41,360 bases of DNA, from the IMG/VR virus record IMGVR_UViG_3300047444_000306, positions 1-41,360 of that record; one strand, written 5' to 3'. The DNA is from a virus. The stretch's first letter is position 1. Each line of letters opens with the position of its first letter. The position numbers were made by a program, and so were the translations under genes. The notes beneath the pieces were generated by a model. It had not been told where the DNA came from. It saw nothing but the letters and a program-made list of their open reading frames with translations, and searched no databases. Positions 30,084-37,673 of the stretch are shown here, piece after piece.

Positions 30084-31994
30084 TCACGCCGCGTCTGCCA
30101 TCGCGCGCAGCTCCATGTCCGGCGACCCATCCGGCCGCAGCATGTACAGCGAGCCCCACGAGCGACCCCCGATCTCCGCATCCGCCTCAATCGGAACCCC
30201 AAACAGGTCCATGGTCATGCAGCGCTCAAACTCCCGGCTGATCTCCGCTGCCTCCGCCTTGGGCGCGAACGCCAGCATTTCGTCATGAATGGGCAGTCGC
30301 ATGTATGGCAGCAGGCCCGCGCGCTCCATGTTGACCATGGCCTGGCCGAGCACGTCCCGAGCCGTCGACTGACACTGGTAATTCACGACCGCGTACATGC
30401 GCTGCCGGTCCAGCGGAAGCCTCCGGCCCGTACGGGTGATTGTCACCCCGCCCTGCGCCCGTGCTTCCCGCTGCCAGCGCGACGAAGCCCGCTTCACCTC
30501 CGGGTACATCCGGTCATAGATCGCCATGGCTCGCTGCACGTCCGGCAGGGGTGCGCCCGTCTGGCCCGACACGTGATCGGCCCCACCGCCGAAGACCTTT
30601 CCTAGGCCGATGGCTTTGGCGACCTTGCGCTGACCCTTGGTGAATCCTGGACCGTAGACCAGACTGGCCGTGAAGTCGTGCAAGTCCTCGCCGCGCGAGA
30701 TGGCGCCCTTCATGCGCTTGACATCCGCCAGCGCTGCCAACACGCGCAGCTCTACGGCTTTGAAGTCGGTCGACAGCGGTACCCAGCCCTGCGGGGCGAC
30801 GATGCAGCGGCGGATCATCCAATCGCCGGACGGCAGTGTCTGCACGGCGGGCTTCGTGATGGACATGCGACCGGTGCGGGCTTCCAGCGTCTGAATGTTC
30901 GCGTGGATCAGGCCATCAGGCCCGCGCTCATTCAGGAACGTGTCCACGTACGCAGTGCGCCACTTGCCTGCGCGAGTAGCCCGCAGTACAGCCATGGCCA
31001 GCGGGTTGGGGGTCCGCGACTCGATCGGCACCCAGAATTTGTCTACGTCGGCAAGCTTCCGCAGGACATCGCCGTCCACAGCGAGGCCCTTGCCGGTCTT
31101 CGTGAGCTTCGTCAGCTCCTCTCCCATGCCCTGAAGGCCCGCGATTACCTGCGCGTTCGAATTGACATTCTCGACGCCGTAGCGCGCCGCCTCAGCGGTA
31201 AAGGTCGAGATCTCCGCGTCAAGCTTGTCGTACAGACCTCGCGTGTACTCTTCGTCAATCTCCATTCCGGCTCGGGCCATGATGGCGCACAGCCGCGAGA
31301 TGGTGTGCTCATACGCGATCAGCGCAGGGCGGATGCCGAGACGCTGCATTTCGGCACGGTGCGCCACCAGCACGCGGGAACCGAGGATCACGTCAAGCAT
31401 GGCGTACTCAACGTACGTGGGGTGGTTCCACGGAATGTGGGTCCAGCCAAGCCCGGATTTCTTGGTGTAGCCAAGCTCACGGAAGACTGCGTTCAGACCC
31501 TCTTGGGTGTCCGGCGCTGAGGGGTCCACGTAGTACGCGGCGTGAGGCTTCAGCTTGGCGCCAATGCCACCCGCTTCCGGGCCTCGCGGGTCAATCAGCT
31601 TGGCCGTGATCATTGTATCCGCCACCTTGGGGCAGAACTCCTCAAGAGTCACCCCCAGGTGTTCATCAATCACCAGACCATCGAACGCGATCACGTTGTG
31701 CCCGCACAGCTTCGGCAGGGTCCTCAGCGCCCAAGCGGTGACCTCGCGGAAGGCGGGACCAAGCTCTACCGGGATGACCCATGCTTCGGTGGACGTGCCG
31801 AACTGCGCGAGCCTCAGATAGTGCGGGCCGGTCGCGTAGATCTTCAGGCCGCACGATTCGGTGTCGAACGCGACGGCTTCGCCCGTGCCAACCTGCGCCA
31901 GCACCCATTCGCGAAACGCGCGCAGGTCTTCCGGCCGTTCGCACAGCCATCCGCGCCACGCCATGCCGCCGAGACTTCCGCTGAATTCCTTCAT
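30084..31994 (-). CDS. DNA polymerase, family A
   Basis: 636 aa. The N-terminal 3'-5' exonuclease has VAFDTESCGL (about 41-50). The polymerase domain has motif A STDFKAVELR (about 405-415, an unusual form of the DYSQIELR motif), motif B-like KGQRKVAKAIGLGKVFGGG, and motif C PIHDEML (about 566-572). There is no 5'-3' exonuclease. It replicates the phage genome with the primase-helicase encoded upstream. Start ATG 31994 has GAGGGAGAGG. The hairpin/operator 32015-32053 lies directly ahead. Confidence 0.95.
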   Translation of the reverse strand: MKEFSGSLGGMAWRGWLCERPEDLRAFREWVLAQVGTGEAVAFDTESCGLKIYATGPHYLRLAQFGTSTEAWVIPVELGPAFREVTAWALRTLPKLCGHNVIAFDGLVIDEHLGVTLEEFCPKVADTMITAKLIDPRGPEAGGIGAKLKPHAAYYVDPSAPDTQEGLNAVFRELGYTKKSGLGWTHIPWNHPTYVEYAMLDVILGSRVLVAHRAEMQRLGIRPALIAYEHTISRLCAIMARAGMEIDEEYTRGLYDKLDAEISTFTAEAARYGVENVNSNAQVIAGLQGMGEELTKLTKTGKGLAVDGDVLRKLADVDKFWVPIESRTPNPLAMAVLRATRAGKWRTAYVDTFLNERGPDGLIHANIQTLEARTGRMSITKPAVQTLPSGDWMIRRCIVAPQGWVPLSTDFKAVELRVLAALADVKRMKGAISRGEDLHDFTASLVYGPGFTKGQRKVAKAIGLGKVFGGGADHVSGQTGAPLPDVQRAMAIYDRMYPEVKRASSRWQREARAQGGVTITRTGRRLPLDRQRMYAVVNYQCQSTARDVLGQAMVNMERAGLLPYMRLPIHDEMLAFAPKAEAAEISREFERCMTMDLFGVPIEADAEIGGRSWGSLYMLRPDGSPDMELRAMADAA

Positions 31995-32014
31995 ACCCTC
32001 TCCCTCGCTGCGCG

Positions 32015-32053
32015 AAAAGGGGCCACATACAAGGTTCGTATGTGGCCCCCTCG
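32015..32053 (-). terminator. Terminator fused to operator site 8
   Basis: The 17-bp operator (32026-32042) is the middle of a longer stem, GGGGCCACATAC on one arm and GTATGTGGCCCC on the other. On the minus strand it is followed by TTTTCGCG. A hairpin RNA terminator and a repressor site are thus one sequence between the 68-aa gene and DNA polymerase. Confidence 0.7.
32026..32042. promoter_or_regulatory. Operator/stoperator site 8
   Basis: CATACAAGGTTCGTATG, 32 nt upstream of the DNA polymerase start, inside the terminator stem. Confidence 0.75.
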
Positions 32054-32064
32054 GATGGTGCGGA

Positions 32065-32271
32065 CTACGCGAAGAAGCGCGCGTCCCAATCGCTCTCGGG
32101 GACTTCGGTATACGCGTGCCCCGTCGCGCACGGAACCAGCTCGAACACCTGCGTTTCCGTCTTCCAGTAAGAGCGGCGGGCGGCGGAGATGACGTTCTTT
32201 ACGTTCTTCTCAGACTCGTGCCCCTTCCACTCCGACCGGCGCCCGCGCTGATACGAGATGAATCGATCCAT
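32065..32271 (-). CDS. Small basic protein between primase and polymerase
   Basis: 68 aa, SD GGAGAG, ATG 32271. The N-terminus is basic and helical (ISYQRGRRSEWKGHESEKNV), the C-terminus acidic. It begins 3 nt after the primase-helicase stop. Possibly a replisome accessory protein by context only. Confidence 0.65.
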   Translation of the reverse strand: MDRFISYQRGRRSEWKGHESEKNVKNVISAARRSYWKTETQVFELVPCATGHAYTEVPESDWDARFFA

Positions 32272-32274
32272 GAC

Positions 32275-34689
32275 TTACTCTCCTCCGAAGATGCCGGGTC
32301 CAGCGGGCGAAGCCGCACCAGCGATACGACAGCCCACCAGAGCGATTCCCTTGTTTGTCTTGCGCTTCTTCACCTTGCGCTCCGCCATAGCGGAGTAGAA
32401 CGTGGTCCGCGTCCAGCGCTCCCGATCGGGAAGGTTCTCCGCCTCGCACCAATCCAGATACGCGCTGAATGCGTCGTTGCCGGGCAGCGGGGTTGGGTCG
32501 TCGGTGCGCTCCAACACTCCGGGGAAGAATCCGGCCAGCGCATCGGACGTCTCCCGGTACTCCTTCACGCTGGCAGTGATGGCTTCCGGATCTTGCAGCC
32601 CGTTCGCGAACCAGTCGACGGCTCCGCGCACAGCCCACGCCGCAATGCCCTCCGCCTCAGCGGCAAGCTTCGCGTCCAACTTCGGATCGCGCTCATGCGG
32701 GGCGAACCAGCGCTGGAAGGGGATCATCTTGACCCGCCGCCACAGACCCTCATCCTGCCCGCGAAAGCGCGGCTGATGATTGGTCGCTAGCATGATCAGA
32801 AATGAGGGCTTGAACTCGAAAAACTCCTTCCGCATGAATCGCGCCGACATCATGTCCTTACCGGTCGCCCGCTTCAGCACCGCCTCACTCATCGGCTTGC
32901 CGCTCTCGCCCTCGCTGGCCATGACCAAGCGACTCCCGCGAAGTGCGGCGATGTCGTTCGGGATGCCGCCCGAAGCCTTTTCCTCGAAAGTCGCGAACTG
33001 CGTAGTTTTGGTGATCGGCCGGAACACCGTAGTCAGCGTGTCGGTCAGCACCGATTTGCCGTTCGCGCCCGTCCCCCACAGCACCGCGAAGCACTGTTCG
33101 CTGACATGCCCCGTGATGCCGTACCCACACAGCCGCTGCATGTAGTCGGCAAGCTCCGGCGCTGACGGGAAGATCTCCAACAGGAATGCCACCCAACGCG
33201 GGCACGTGGCATCCGGCCGGTAATCGAGATCCAGCGCGTATGTGAGCATGTCGCCTTTGGCGTGCGGGCGAAGCTCACCGGTCCGCAAGTCCACCGTGCC
33301 ATTGCGGAAGCTCAGCAAGTCCGGGCGGGCATCGAACGCGTCGATTTCCACATGGACGCTCGGTACGGCGCTCAGCTCACGCATGAGATCGTCAATATTC
33401 CGCGAGACGGAAAACCCCTTGGCGCCCTCAAATCCCGCTTGCTTCAGCGCGGCACCCATGTAGTGCACGGCCTGACGCACCCGCGTACTCCCGCGCTCCC
33501 ACGTGCGCCCGTTCCACACCATGAAGCCAAGCCCGTCCGCGTACTTGATATGCCCGCCCATGAAGGCCACCAGCGCGTGAGCGTTCAGCACGTCGCCCGC
33601 TTCGTAGCGCTCCGCAAGCTCCGCCATCACACGCACAGCGCGAGCGGCTTCGTCATCATCCGGCACCATCGCACCCGTTGACTCGTCCACCGTGGCGAGG
33701 CCCATGCGCGGCTGATACGGCGTGGCGCCCTTCACGGCGGCGTGCAGCGCATCCGGGAAACGCTGTGCCCCAATGCGTTCGCGCCACTCCGTCAGGTCGG
33801 CACCCTCATACGGCACGGCCAGCGTGAAGACGTCCAAGCCATGCGCGGCGAGAGCGGAGGCCAGCCGCTGAGTGAAGCCGTTGCCCGCCGTGTCGTTGTC
33901 CCCGCAGATGATGACTTGGCGCCCTGCGAGGTTCCGCGCAAGCTCCGCGATCAGCTCCGCACTGCCACTGAGCGAGGCGCCCCGGATGCCCACGGCGTCA
34001 TAGCCCACGGAAACTGCTGTGAGCCCGTCTCCTGGCCCCTCAGTGAGCAGCACGGGTGCATACCCGCCCTGCCCCCTGAAGACGCCGTACGTAGCCCAGT
34101 GAGCCCCTTCAGGGTTGGTCAGCGAGACCCACCTACCCGGGCACTTGCCGCTGAGATCGCGACCCTGAAGCCCGTAGGCGATGCCGTCGAAACCGCGCAG
34201 CGGAACCGTGAGGCGCCCATAGGACTTGTACGCGCGAGACAGGTGGGGGAAGCCGAAGCCGTCCCCTTCGTCCACACCAAGCATCAGATCTGCGGCGGTT
34301 TCCACGTCGATGCCGAAGCGGCGGAGTGCGTACGCCCGTGCCTGCTCCGCTACGGCGTTGTACGGGTTCGCCAGCGCGTCAGCAGCCGACAGCACGTAGC
34401 TAGCCAACGCGTCTCGGTGGGTCTCGCCGATCAGGCGGGGACGCTCGCGCGGCACGGTCAGCCCGTCGCCGGTCGCATTGAACATTTGGGGCCACGTGAG
34501 GCCAGCGGCTTTGATCACGTCGTCAGGCTCACACCCGGCACGGCACGTGACGCGGACCTTGCCATCGTCGCCCCGCCAAATGCGGAGGGATGGCGTCGAA
34601 TCCGGGTGCGCGCCGCACAGCGCGAGGTACCCGCCATCGGATTCTTCACTCACGCGTTCGAACCGCGCGAGGATTTCAGCGAATTTCAT
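32275..34689 (-). CDS. Primase-helicase
   Basis: 804 aa. The N-terminal zinc site has Cys25, His28, Cys49 and Cys53 (CGAHP...CRAGC). The TOPRIM region at about 215-300 has TEGPGDGL and GDNDTAG. Linkers follow, then a D5/P4-type helicase core with Walker A GTGANGKS (about 537-545). It synthesises primers and unwinds DNA, as in phiC31-like phages. It is transcribed from box 5 (34723-34738), with a terminator just upstream of the box. Confidence 0.94.
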   Translation of the reverse strand: MKFAEILARFERVSEESDGGYLALCGAHPDSTPSLRIWRGDDGKVRVTCRAGCEPDDVIKAAGLTWPQMFNATGDGLTVPRERPRLIGETHRDALASYVLSAADALANPYNAVAEQARAYALRRFGIDVETAADLMLGVDEGDGFGFPHLSRAYKSYGRLTVPLRGFDGIAYGLQGRDLSGKCPGRWVSLTNPEGAHWATYGVFRGQGGYAPVLLTEGPGDGLTAVSVGYDAVGIRGASLSGSAELIAELARNLAGRQVIICGDNDTAGNGFTQRLASALAAHGLDVFTLAVPYEGADLTEWRERIGAQRFPDALHAAVKGATPYQPRMGLATVDESTGAMVPDDDEAARAVRVMAELAERYEAGDVLNAHALVAFMGGHIKYADGLGFMVWNGRTWERGSTRVRQAVHYMGAALKQAGFEGAKGFSVSRNIDDLMRELSAVPSVHVEIDAFDARPDLLSFRNGTVDLRTGELRPHAKGDMLTYALDLDYRPDATCPRWVAFLLEIFPSAPELADYMQRLCGYGITGHVSEQCFAVLWGTGANGKSVLTDTLTTVFRPITKTTQFATFEEKASGGIPNDIAALRGSRLVMASEGESGKPMSEAVLKRATGKDMMSARFMRKEFFEFKPSFLIMLATNHQPRFRGQDEGLWRRVKMIPFQRWFAPHERDPKLDAKLAAEAEGIAAWAVRGAVDWFANGLQDPEAITASVKEYRETSDALAGFFPGVLERTDDPTPLPGNDAFSAYLDWCEAENLPDRERWTRTTFYSAMAERKVKKRKTNKGIALVGCRIAGAASPAGPGIFGGE

Positions 34690-34722
34690 TCGTTGCTCTC
34701 TCCTACTCGTCTACTGCGGGGA

Positions 34723-34738
34723 GGGACAAGCGACTGCC
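34723..34738 (-). promoter_or_regulatory. Early promoter box 5
   Basis: GGCAGTCGCTTGTCCC then TCCCCGC and AGTAGA, 34 nt upstream of the primase-helicase start. Confidence 0.7.
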
Positions 34739-34755
34739 AGCGGCGCTAACGCAAA

Positions 34756-34800
34756 GCGACCCCCTGACAGCGCGGAGTGTCCGAACCATCAGGGGGTCGC
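34756..34800 (-). terminator. Strong rho-independent terminator
   Basis: A perfect 12-bp stem, GCGACCCCCTGA and its complement, loop 21 nt, followed on the minus strand by TTTGCG. It ends the unit that includes the HNH gene, right before box 5. Confidence 0.85.
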
Positions 34801-34805
34801 GTACC

Positions 34806-35213
34806 TCAGAACCCCTCCGCCCATTCCGCCAGCGTCTTCGCGCCCTTGCTCAGATTGCAGCCTGCGCAAGCGGGAACCATATTCGACTCAACGTCGGCGC
34901 CTCCCTTCGCAATCGGAGTTACGTGGTCCAGGTGCGTTGCGCGGTTGTCGCAGTAGCAACACTTGCGCCTCCACCTGATCATGATCGCCGTACGTGAATA
35001 CGGGACATGAGCAACGCCAGCGGCTTCCGCCCGGCGTTTGTGGGTCTTCGTGTGCCGTTCGTCCGGGGGCAGCGAGGCGAAGTAGCTGCGCACATGCTTT
35101 GCCGCTGCTGCCTTGCGACATGCCGCGCAGCTCGTGCTTACGCGCTTGGCTTTGCCCGCGATGAACGCTGACGCGGGGAACGGCTTCCCGCAGCGCCTAC
35201 ACGTCGTCATCAT
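34806..35213 (-). CDS. HNH endonuclease (early region)
   Basis: About 135 aa from ATG 35213 (35210 is equally possible), overlapping the upstream gene. An N-terminal zinc pair CRRCG and CAAC is joined to the core CCYCD, THLDHVTPIAKGGAD, then CAGCNLSKG. It lies between small genes and primase. It may be homing-type, or serve host DNA degradation or recombination. It is unlike the two HNH proteins near terminase. Confidence 0.85.
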   Translation of the reverse strand: MMTTCRRCGKPFPASAFIAGKAKRVSTSCAACRKAAAAKHVRSYFASLPPDERHTKTHKRRAEAAGVAHVPYSRTAIMIRWRRKCCYCDNRATHLDHVTPIAKGGADVESNMVPACAGCNLSKGAKTLAEWAEGF

Positions 35214-35397
35214 CGACCCCACTAGGCGCGCACAATGGGCACGTTGCCGCATCATGCCTCTCATCCAGAGCCGCTAGAACCTCCGCCGCAAGGTCCCTGC
35301 GCCGGAAACCAAACGGCACCCCGAGGAACGACAGCGAGGGGGACGCCACAATTCCCGTACGGTGCGCAACCCTCTTGAGAATCCGCCGCAAGCTCAT
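35197..35397 (-). CDS. Small protein with C-terminal CPLC
   Basis: 66 aa. Basic N-terminal half, a helical middle (AAEVLAALDERHDAA) and CPLC with an acidic tail (GVDDDDV). It overlaps both neighbours, typical of translational coupling. Unknown. Confidence 0.6.
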   Translation of the reverse strand: MSLRRILKRVAHRTGIVASPSLSFLGVPFGFRRRDLAAEVLAALDERHDAATCPLCAPSGVDDDDV

Positions 35398-35759
35398 GAG
35401 CCGCCCCCGTCATCGCTGGCTGCCGCCCACAGCGCGAGGAAGCGCCGAAGCTTCGCGGTAGCTACCTCTGCGGACGCGCCGAACCGGTCGAACGTGATGC
35501 CCATGTCGCGAAGCGCGCCCAGCAACTCCGCCCGCTCCAGGATTTCCGCGTGCTGCGCGAGTGTTCGGATGAGCGAGCGCGGGTCAGCAGTGTTCCGAAG
35601 CCCGCTCTCGATCCGGTAGGTCTCCGCCGCGTAGCCCTCGCCGATGGTCAGCAGCTTCCGCCCGGCCTTGGTCACCGTGACGGCCCTGCCGGAGCTAGTA
35701 CCGTAGCGCTCCAGCAGCAAGACAACGTCGCCGACCTTCACGCCGCTGAGATCACCCAT
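35394..35759 (-). CDS. KOW-like N-terminal, helical C-terminal protein
   Basis: 121 aa from ATG 35759, with GGAGGG 10 nt upstream (ATG 35768 lies too close to it). Residues 5-45 (VKVGDVVLLLERYGTSSG) are a small barrel. The remainder is helical (ADPRSLIRTLAQHAEILERAELLGAL), suggesting dimerisation. It may bind nucleic acid. Confidence 0.7.
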   Translation of the reverse strand: MGDLSGVKVGDVVLLLERYGTSSGRAVTVTKAGRKLLTIGEGYAAETYRIESGLRNTADPRSLIRTLAQHAEILERAELLGALRDMGITFDRFGASAEVATAKLRRFLALWAAASDDGGGS

Positions 35760-35886
35760 GCTTCGCATCCCTCCGCTTCTCGTACGCGTCCAGCGCCGGA
35801 TGGGTCGCCTGCTCCCGCGGGCTATCGCGCCACATCCGGTCGAATTCCGCTGCCTTGACTTCCGCGCTTTGCGGATCATCGGGCAT
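35752..35886 (-). CDS. 44-aa charged peptide
   Basis: ATG 35886 with AAAGGAG 7 nt upstream. Charged helical peptide (SAEVKAAEFDRMWRDSPREQ), overlapping the following start. Too short to assign, but the SD and spacing are convincing. Confidence 0.65.
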   Translation of the reverse strand: MPDDPQSAEVKAAEFDRMWRDSPREQATHPALDAYEKRRDAKHG

Positions 35887-35890
35887 CCGC

Positions 35891-36382
35891 CTACTCCTTT
35901 CGGAAGAGCTTGTACAGCGCCCCCGGCGTGACCTGTCCGGGCTGCCGTCCGTCGCTGAAGAGCTGAACGCCCGCGCGCCGGTACGCTTCGTCAGCGAGCT
36001 GCGAACAGATCAGGTGGCGCGTGCTGGCCACGTAGGCGCGAAGTCGCTTGCTCGGAAGCCGAAGGCGAACAGCGCCAATGGCGAAGTAGTCCAGGAACGA
36101 ATACGGAGTGCCGAGCATCCCGTACGCATAGTGCGCTACGGCGTAGCGCTTACCCTCCGGCGCACGGTGCCACACGATGCGGCTCGCGTCGTACTTGCTC
36201 AGCGGGGCGAGAATGGCGCCTCCCGGCTGTGCTTCCACGACTTCACCGAGACCCACGTACACGAATGCGTGCTCGTAGTCCGCGAAGCCGTCGCCGTTCA
36301 GCCACTGGCCAATACGGATCAGCTTGCCGGTAATGCCGCCGATCTGTGTCAGGCCGATATCGCCGACCTGCGGTTCATACAT
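35891..36382 (-). CDS. NlpC/P60-like (permuted) protein
   Basis: 163 aa, ATG 36382 overlapping the previous stop (TGATG). It carries HAFVYVG with candidate His and a later ICSQLADEAYRRAG with candidate Cys. This matches the circularly permuted YiiX-like NlpC/P60 papain fold. No signal peptide, so a cytosolic or chemically unusual substrate (amide or thioester) is possible. It lies among early genes, far from the endolysin, so a role in lysis is unlikely; host takeover or superinfection control is open. Confidence 0.75.
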   Translation of the reverse strand: MYEPQVGDIGLTQIGGITGKLIRIGQWLNGDGFADYEHAFVYVGLGEVVEAQPGGAILAPLSKYDASRIVWHRAPEGKRYAVAHYAYGMLGTPYSFLDYFAIGAVRLRLPSKRLRAYVASTRHLICSQLADEAYRRAGVQLFSDGRQPGQVTPGALYKLFRKE

Positions 36383-36561
36383 CAAATCCACCTCACGTCA
36401 GCGCCGCGCGACATGGCATGCGCCACCGCGTCAGCGAACCGGGGCCAATCGCGATCCTCGCGAACGGCTTTCTCAATGACGAATACGGCGCCCTCGCCGC
36501 ACTCCCGTACATCACCAGCGGCGGGGAAGTTGCCCGCCGAGATGAGCCACTGCGCGCGCAA
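36382..36561 (-). CDS. Small protein with uncertain start
   Basis: About 59 aa from TTG 36561 (SD AGGGGGG 5 nt upstream); GTG 36567 or ATG 36576 inside the operator are alternatives. Sequence GNFPAAGDVRECGEGAVFVIEKAVREDRDW appears to be a small alpha/beta protein. It starts right at operator site 9, so repression would silence it directly. Confidence 0.55.
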   Translation of the reverse strand: MRAQWLISAGNFPAAGDVRECGEGAVFVIEKAVREDRDWPRFADAVAHAMSRGADVRWI

Positions 36562-36573
36562 GCGCACCCCCCT

Positions 36574-36590
36574 CATACGAGACTTGTATG
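36574..36590. promoter_or_regulatory. Operator/stoperator site 9
   Basis: CATACGAGACTTGTATG between terminator 36608-36644 and the gene at 36561, touching one possible start codon. Confidence 0.75.
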
Positions 36591-36607
36591 TGCCCTGCGA
36601 CAGCAAA

Positions 36608-36644
36608 AGGGCGGGCAGTCTCCGCATTGGAAACCACCCGCCCT
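36608..36644 (-). terminator. Rho-independent terminator
   Basis: An 8-bp stem AGGGCGGG/CCCGCCCT followed on the minus strand by TTTTGC; the next element is operator site 9. Confidence 0.85.
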
Positions 36645-36653
36645 CGCGCTTCG

Positions 36654-36932
36654 CTACTGCTGCGGGACCACGCCCGATCGGATCAGCCGCACATGCTCAG
36701 CGGAAATCCACTGCGGGCGGATCTTGCGCCGGGCCGTGAAGCCGCTCTCTGTGCCAGTCGGCAGCACCTTCAGCATCGGGCGGAGGCGACCGGCGACCTT
36801 CAGCGCAGTCACCTCACAGACCAGCGCATCGGCCATGCGGACCCGGTTAGCCTGCCTCGCGCTGTACGCAATCAGATCGCCCGGGTACAGTTCCTCGCCG
36901 CTGTAGTCGGTGACCACGCCTCGCTTGCCCAT
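36654..36932 (-). CDS. Beta-rich early protein
   Basis: 92 aa, ATG 36932. KRGVVTDYSGEELYPGDLIAYSAR begins a small beta-barrel, then ALVCEVTALKVAGRLRPMLKVL. Its start is 3 nt past the previous stop, so it is coupled. Unknown. Confidence 0.68.
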   Translation of the reverse strand: MGKRGVVTDYSGEELYPGDLIAYSARQANRVRMADALVCEVTALKVAGRLRPMLKVLPTGTESGFTARRKIRPQWISAEHVRLIRSGVVPQQ

Positions 36933-36935
36933 GGG

Positions 36936-37094
36936 CTACACCCCTTCCAGGTCTGCCAGCAGCTTCCGCGCGTCGTTTTCCTCAGCGTCCCAGAAGCCGT
37001 ACGTAGTGATTGCCTTCATGCCGAGACGGATGAGCCGTAGCTCCTCGGACGTCAGCTCCACCGTGAACGTAGCGGGCGGATGGATCGTCGCCAT
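36936..37094 (-). CDS. 52-aa helical protein
   Basis: ATG 37094 with GAGGAACC upstream. Strand (TFTVELTSEELRLIRLG) and helix (EENDARKLLADLEG). Seems to be a short regulator-type peptide; not assigned. Confidence 0.68.
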   Translation of the reverse strand: MATIHPPATFTVELTSEELRLIRLGMKAITTYGFWDAEENDARKLLADLEGV

Positions 37095-37137
37095 GGTTCC
37101 TCGCTCTCTCCGCGACTGGTGCTTTCACTGCCCCCAA

Positions 37138-37172
37138 GCCCGGAACCTCCGCGCAATGCGGAAGCTCCGGGC
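37138..37172 (-). terminator. Hairpin, possible terminator
   Basis: GCCCGGA/TCCGGGC outer stem with CCGC/GCGG inside, 15 nt after the stop of the 90-aa gene. It lacks a U-tract. Confidence 0.55.
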
Positions 37173-37186
37173 AAGGCATATGCCGG

Positions 37187-37459
37187 TTAGAGCATCGGGA
37201 CGGAACCGCCCTGGTCGAACGGCTCGAACGGAAGCTCCGGCGCCTGCGGCTCGCGCTCATCGTGGTACGTGGTCATAAGGCGCGGCGCCACATCCCGGGA
37301 GCTGACATCCACGGGGGCAGCGAGCACGTTGGAGGCAGTCACGCCTTCCAGGTGACGTACTGCGTTCCGGGCCTGCCTCGCACCGTGGGCGATGACCAGC
37401 GCGTTGACGAACTCGCCGGGCTGGACGTCGTCAGTGCGAACAACCTCGTAAAGCGCCAT
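37187..37459 (-). CDS. Early protein, unknown
   Basis: 90 aa, ATG 37459, SD GAGGAGAG with a GCGCAAGCGCAGC leader shared with several genes. The middle is helical (GARQARNAVRHLEGVTASN) and the C-terminus acidic/Pro-rich. Confidence 0.68.
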   Translation of the reverse strand: MALYEVVRTDDVQPGEFVNALVIAHGARQARNAVRHLEGVTASNVLAAPVDVSSRDVAPRLMTTYHDEREPQAPELPFEPFDQGGSVPML

Positions 37460-37488
37460 GCTTGCTCTCTCCTCGCTGCGCTTGCGCG

Positions 37489-37665
37489 CTAGCTGTATTC
37501 GGGGTCGCCGGTCTCTTCGTCTACGCCGAACCGTCGTCGGCGCTCATGGATCACTGCGGGGCGCTCAGCGGGAGTGAACTCCCAAAGAGGCCGCTTGATA
37601 TCCACGTCAGGCAGAATCCGCAGTGCAGCGGCAAACGGCGTGACGTGGGTTGCGTCGGTTGCCAC
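37489..37665 (-). CDS. 58-aa early protein
   Basis: GTG 37665, 8 nt after the RDF candidate stop, with little SD, so coupling is likely. Sequence (THVTPFAAALRILPDVDIKR, then ERRRRFGVDEETGDP) is acidic/basic and soluble. Unknown. Confidence 0.62.
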   Translation of the reverse strand: MATDATHVTPFAAALRILPDVDIKRPLWEFTPAERPAVIHERRRRFGVDEETGDPEYS

Positions 37666-37673
37666 GTTCGCGC

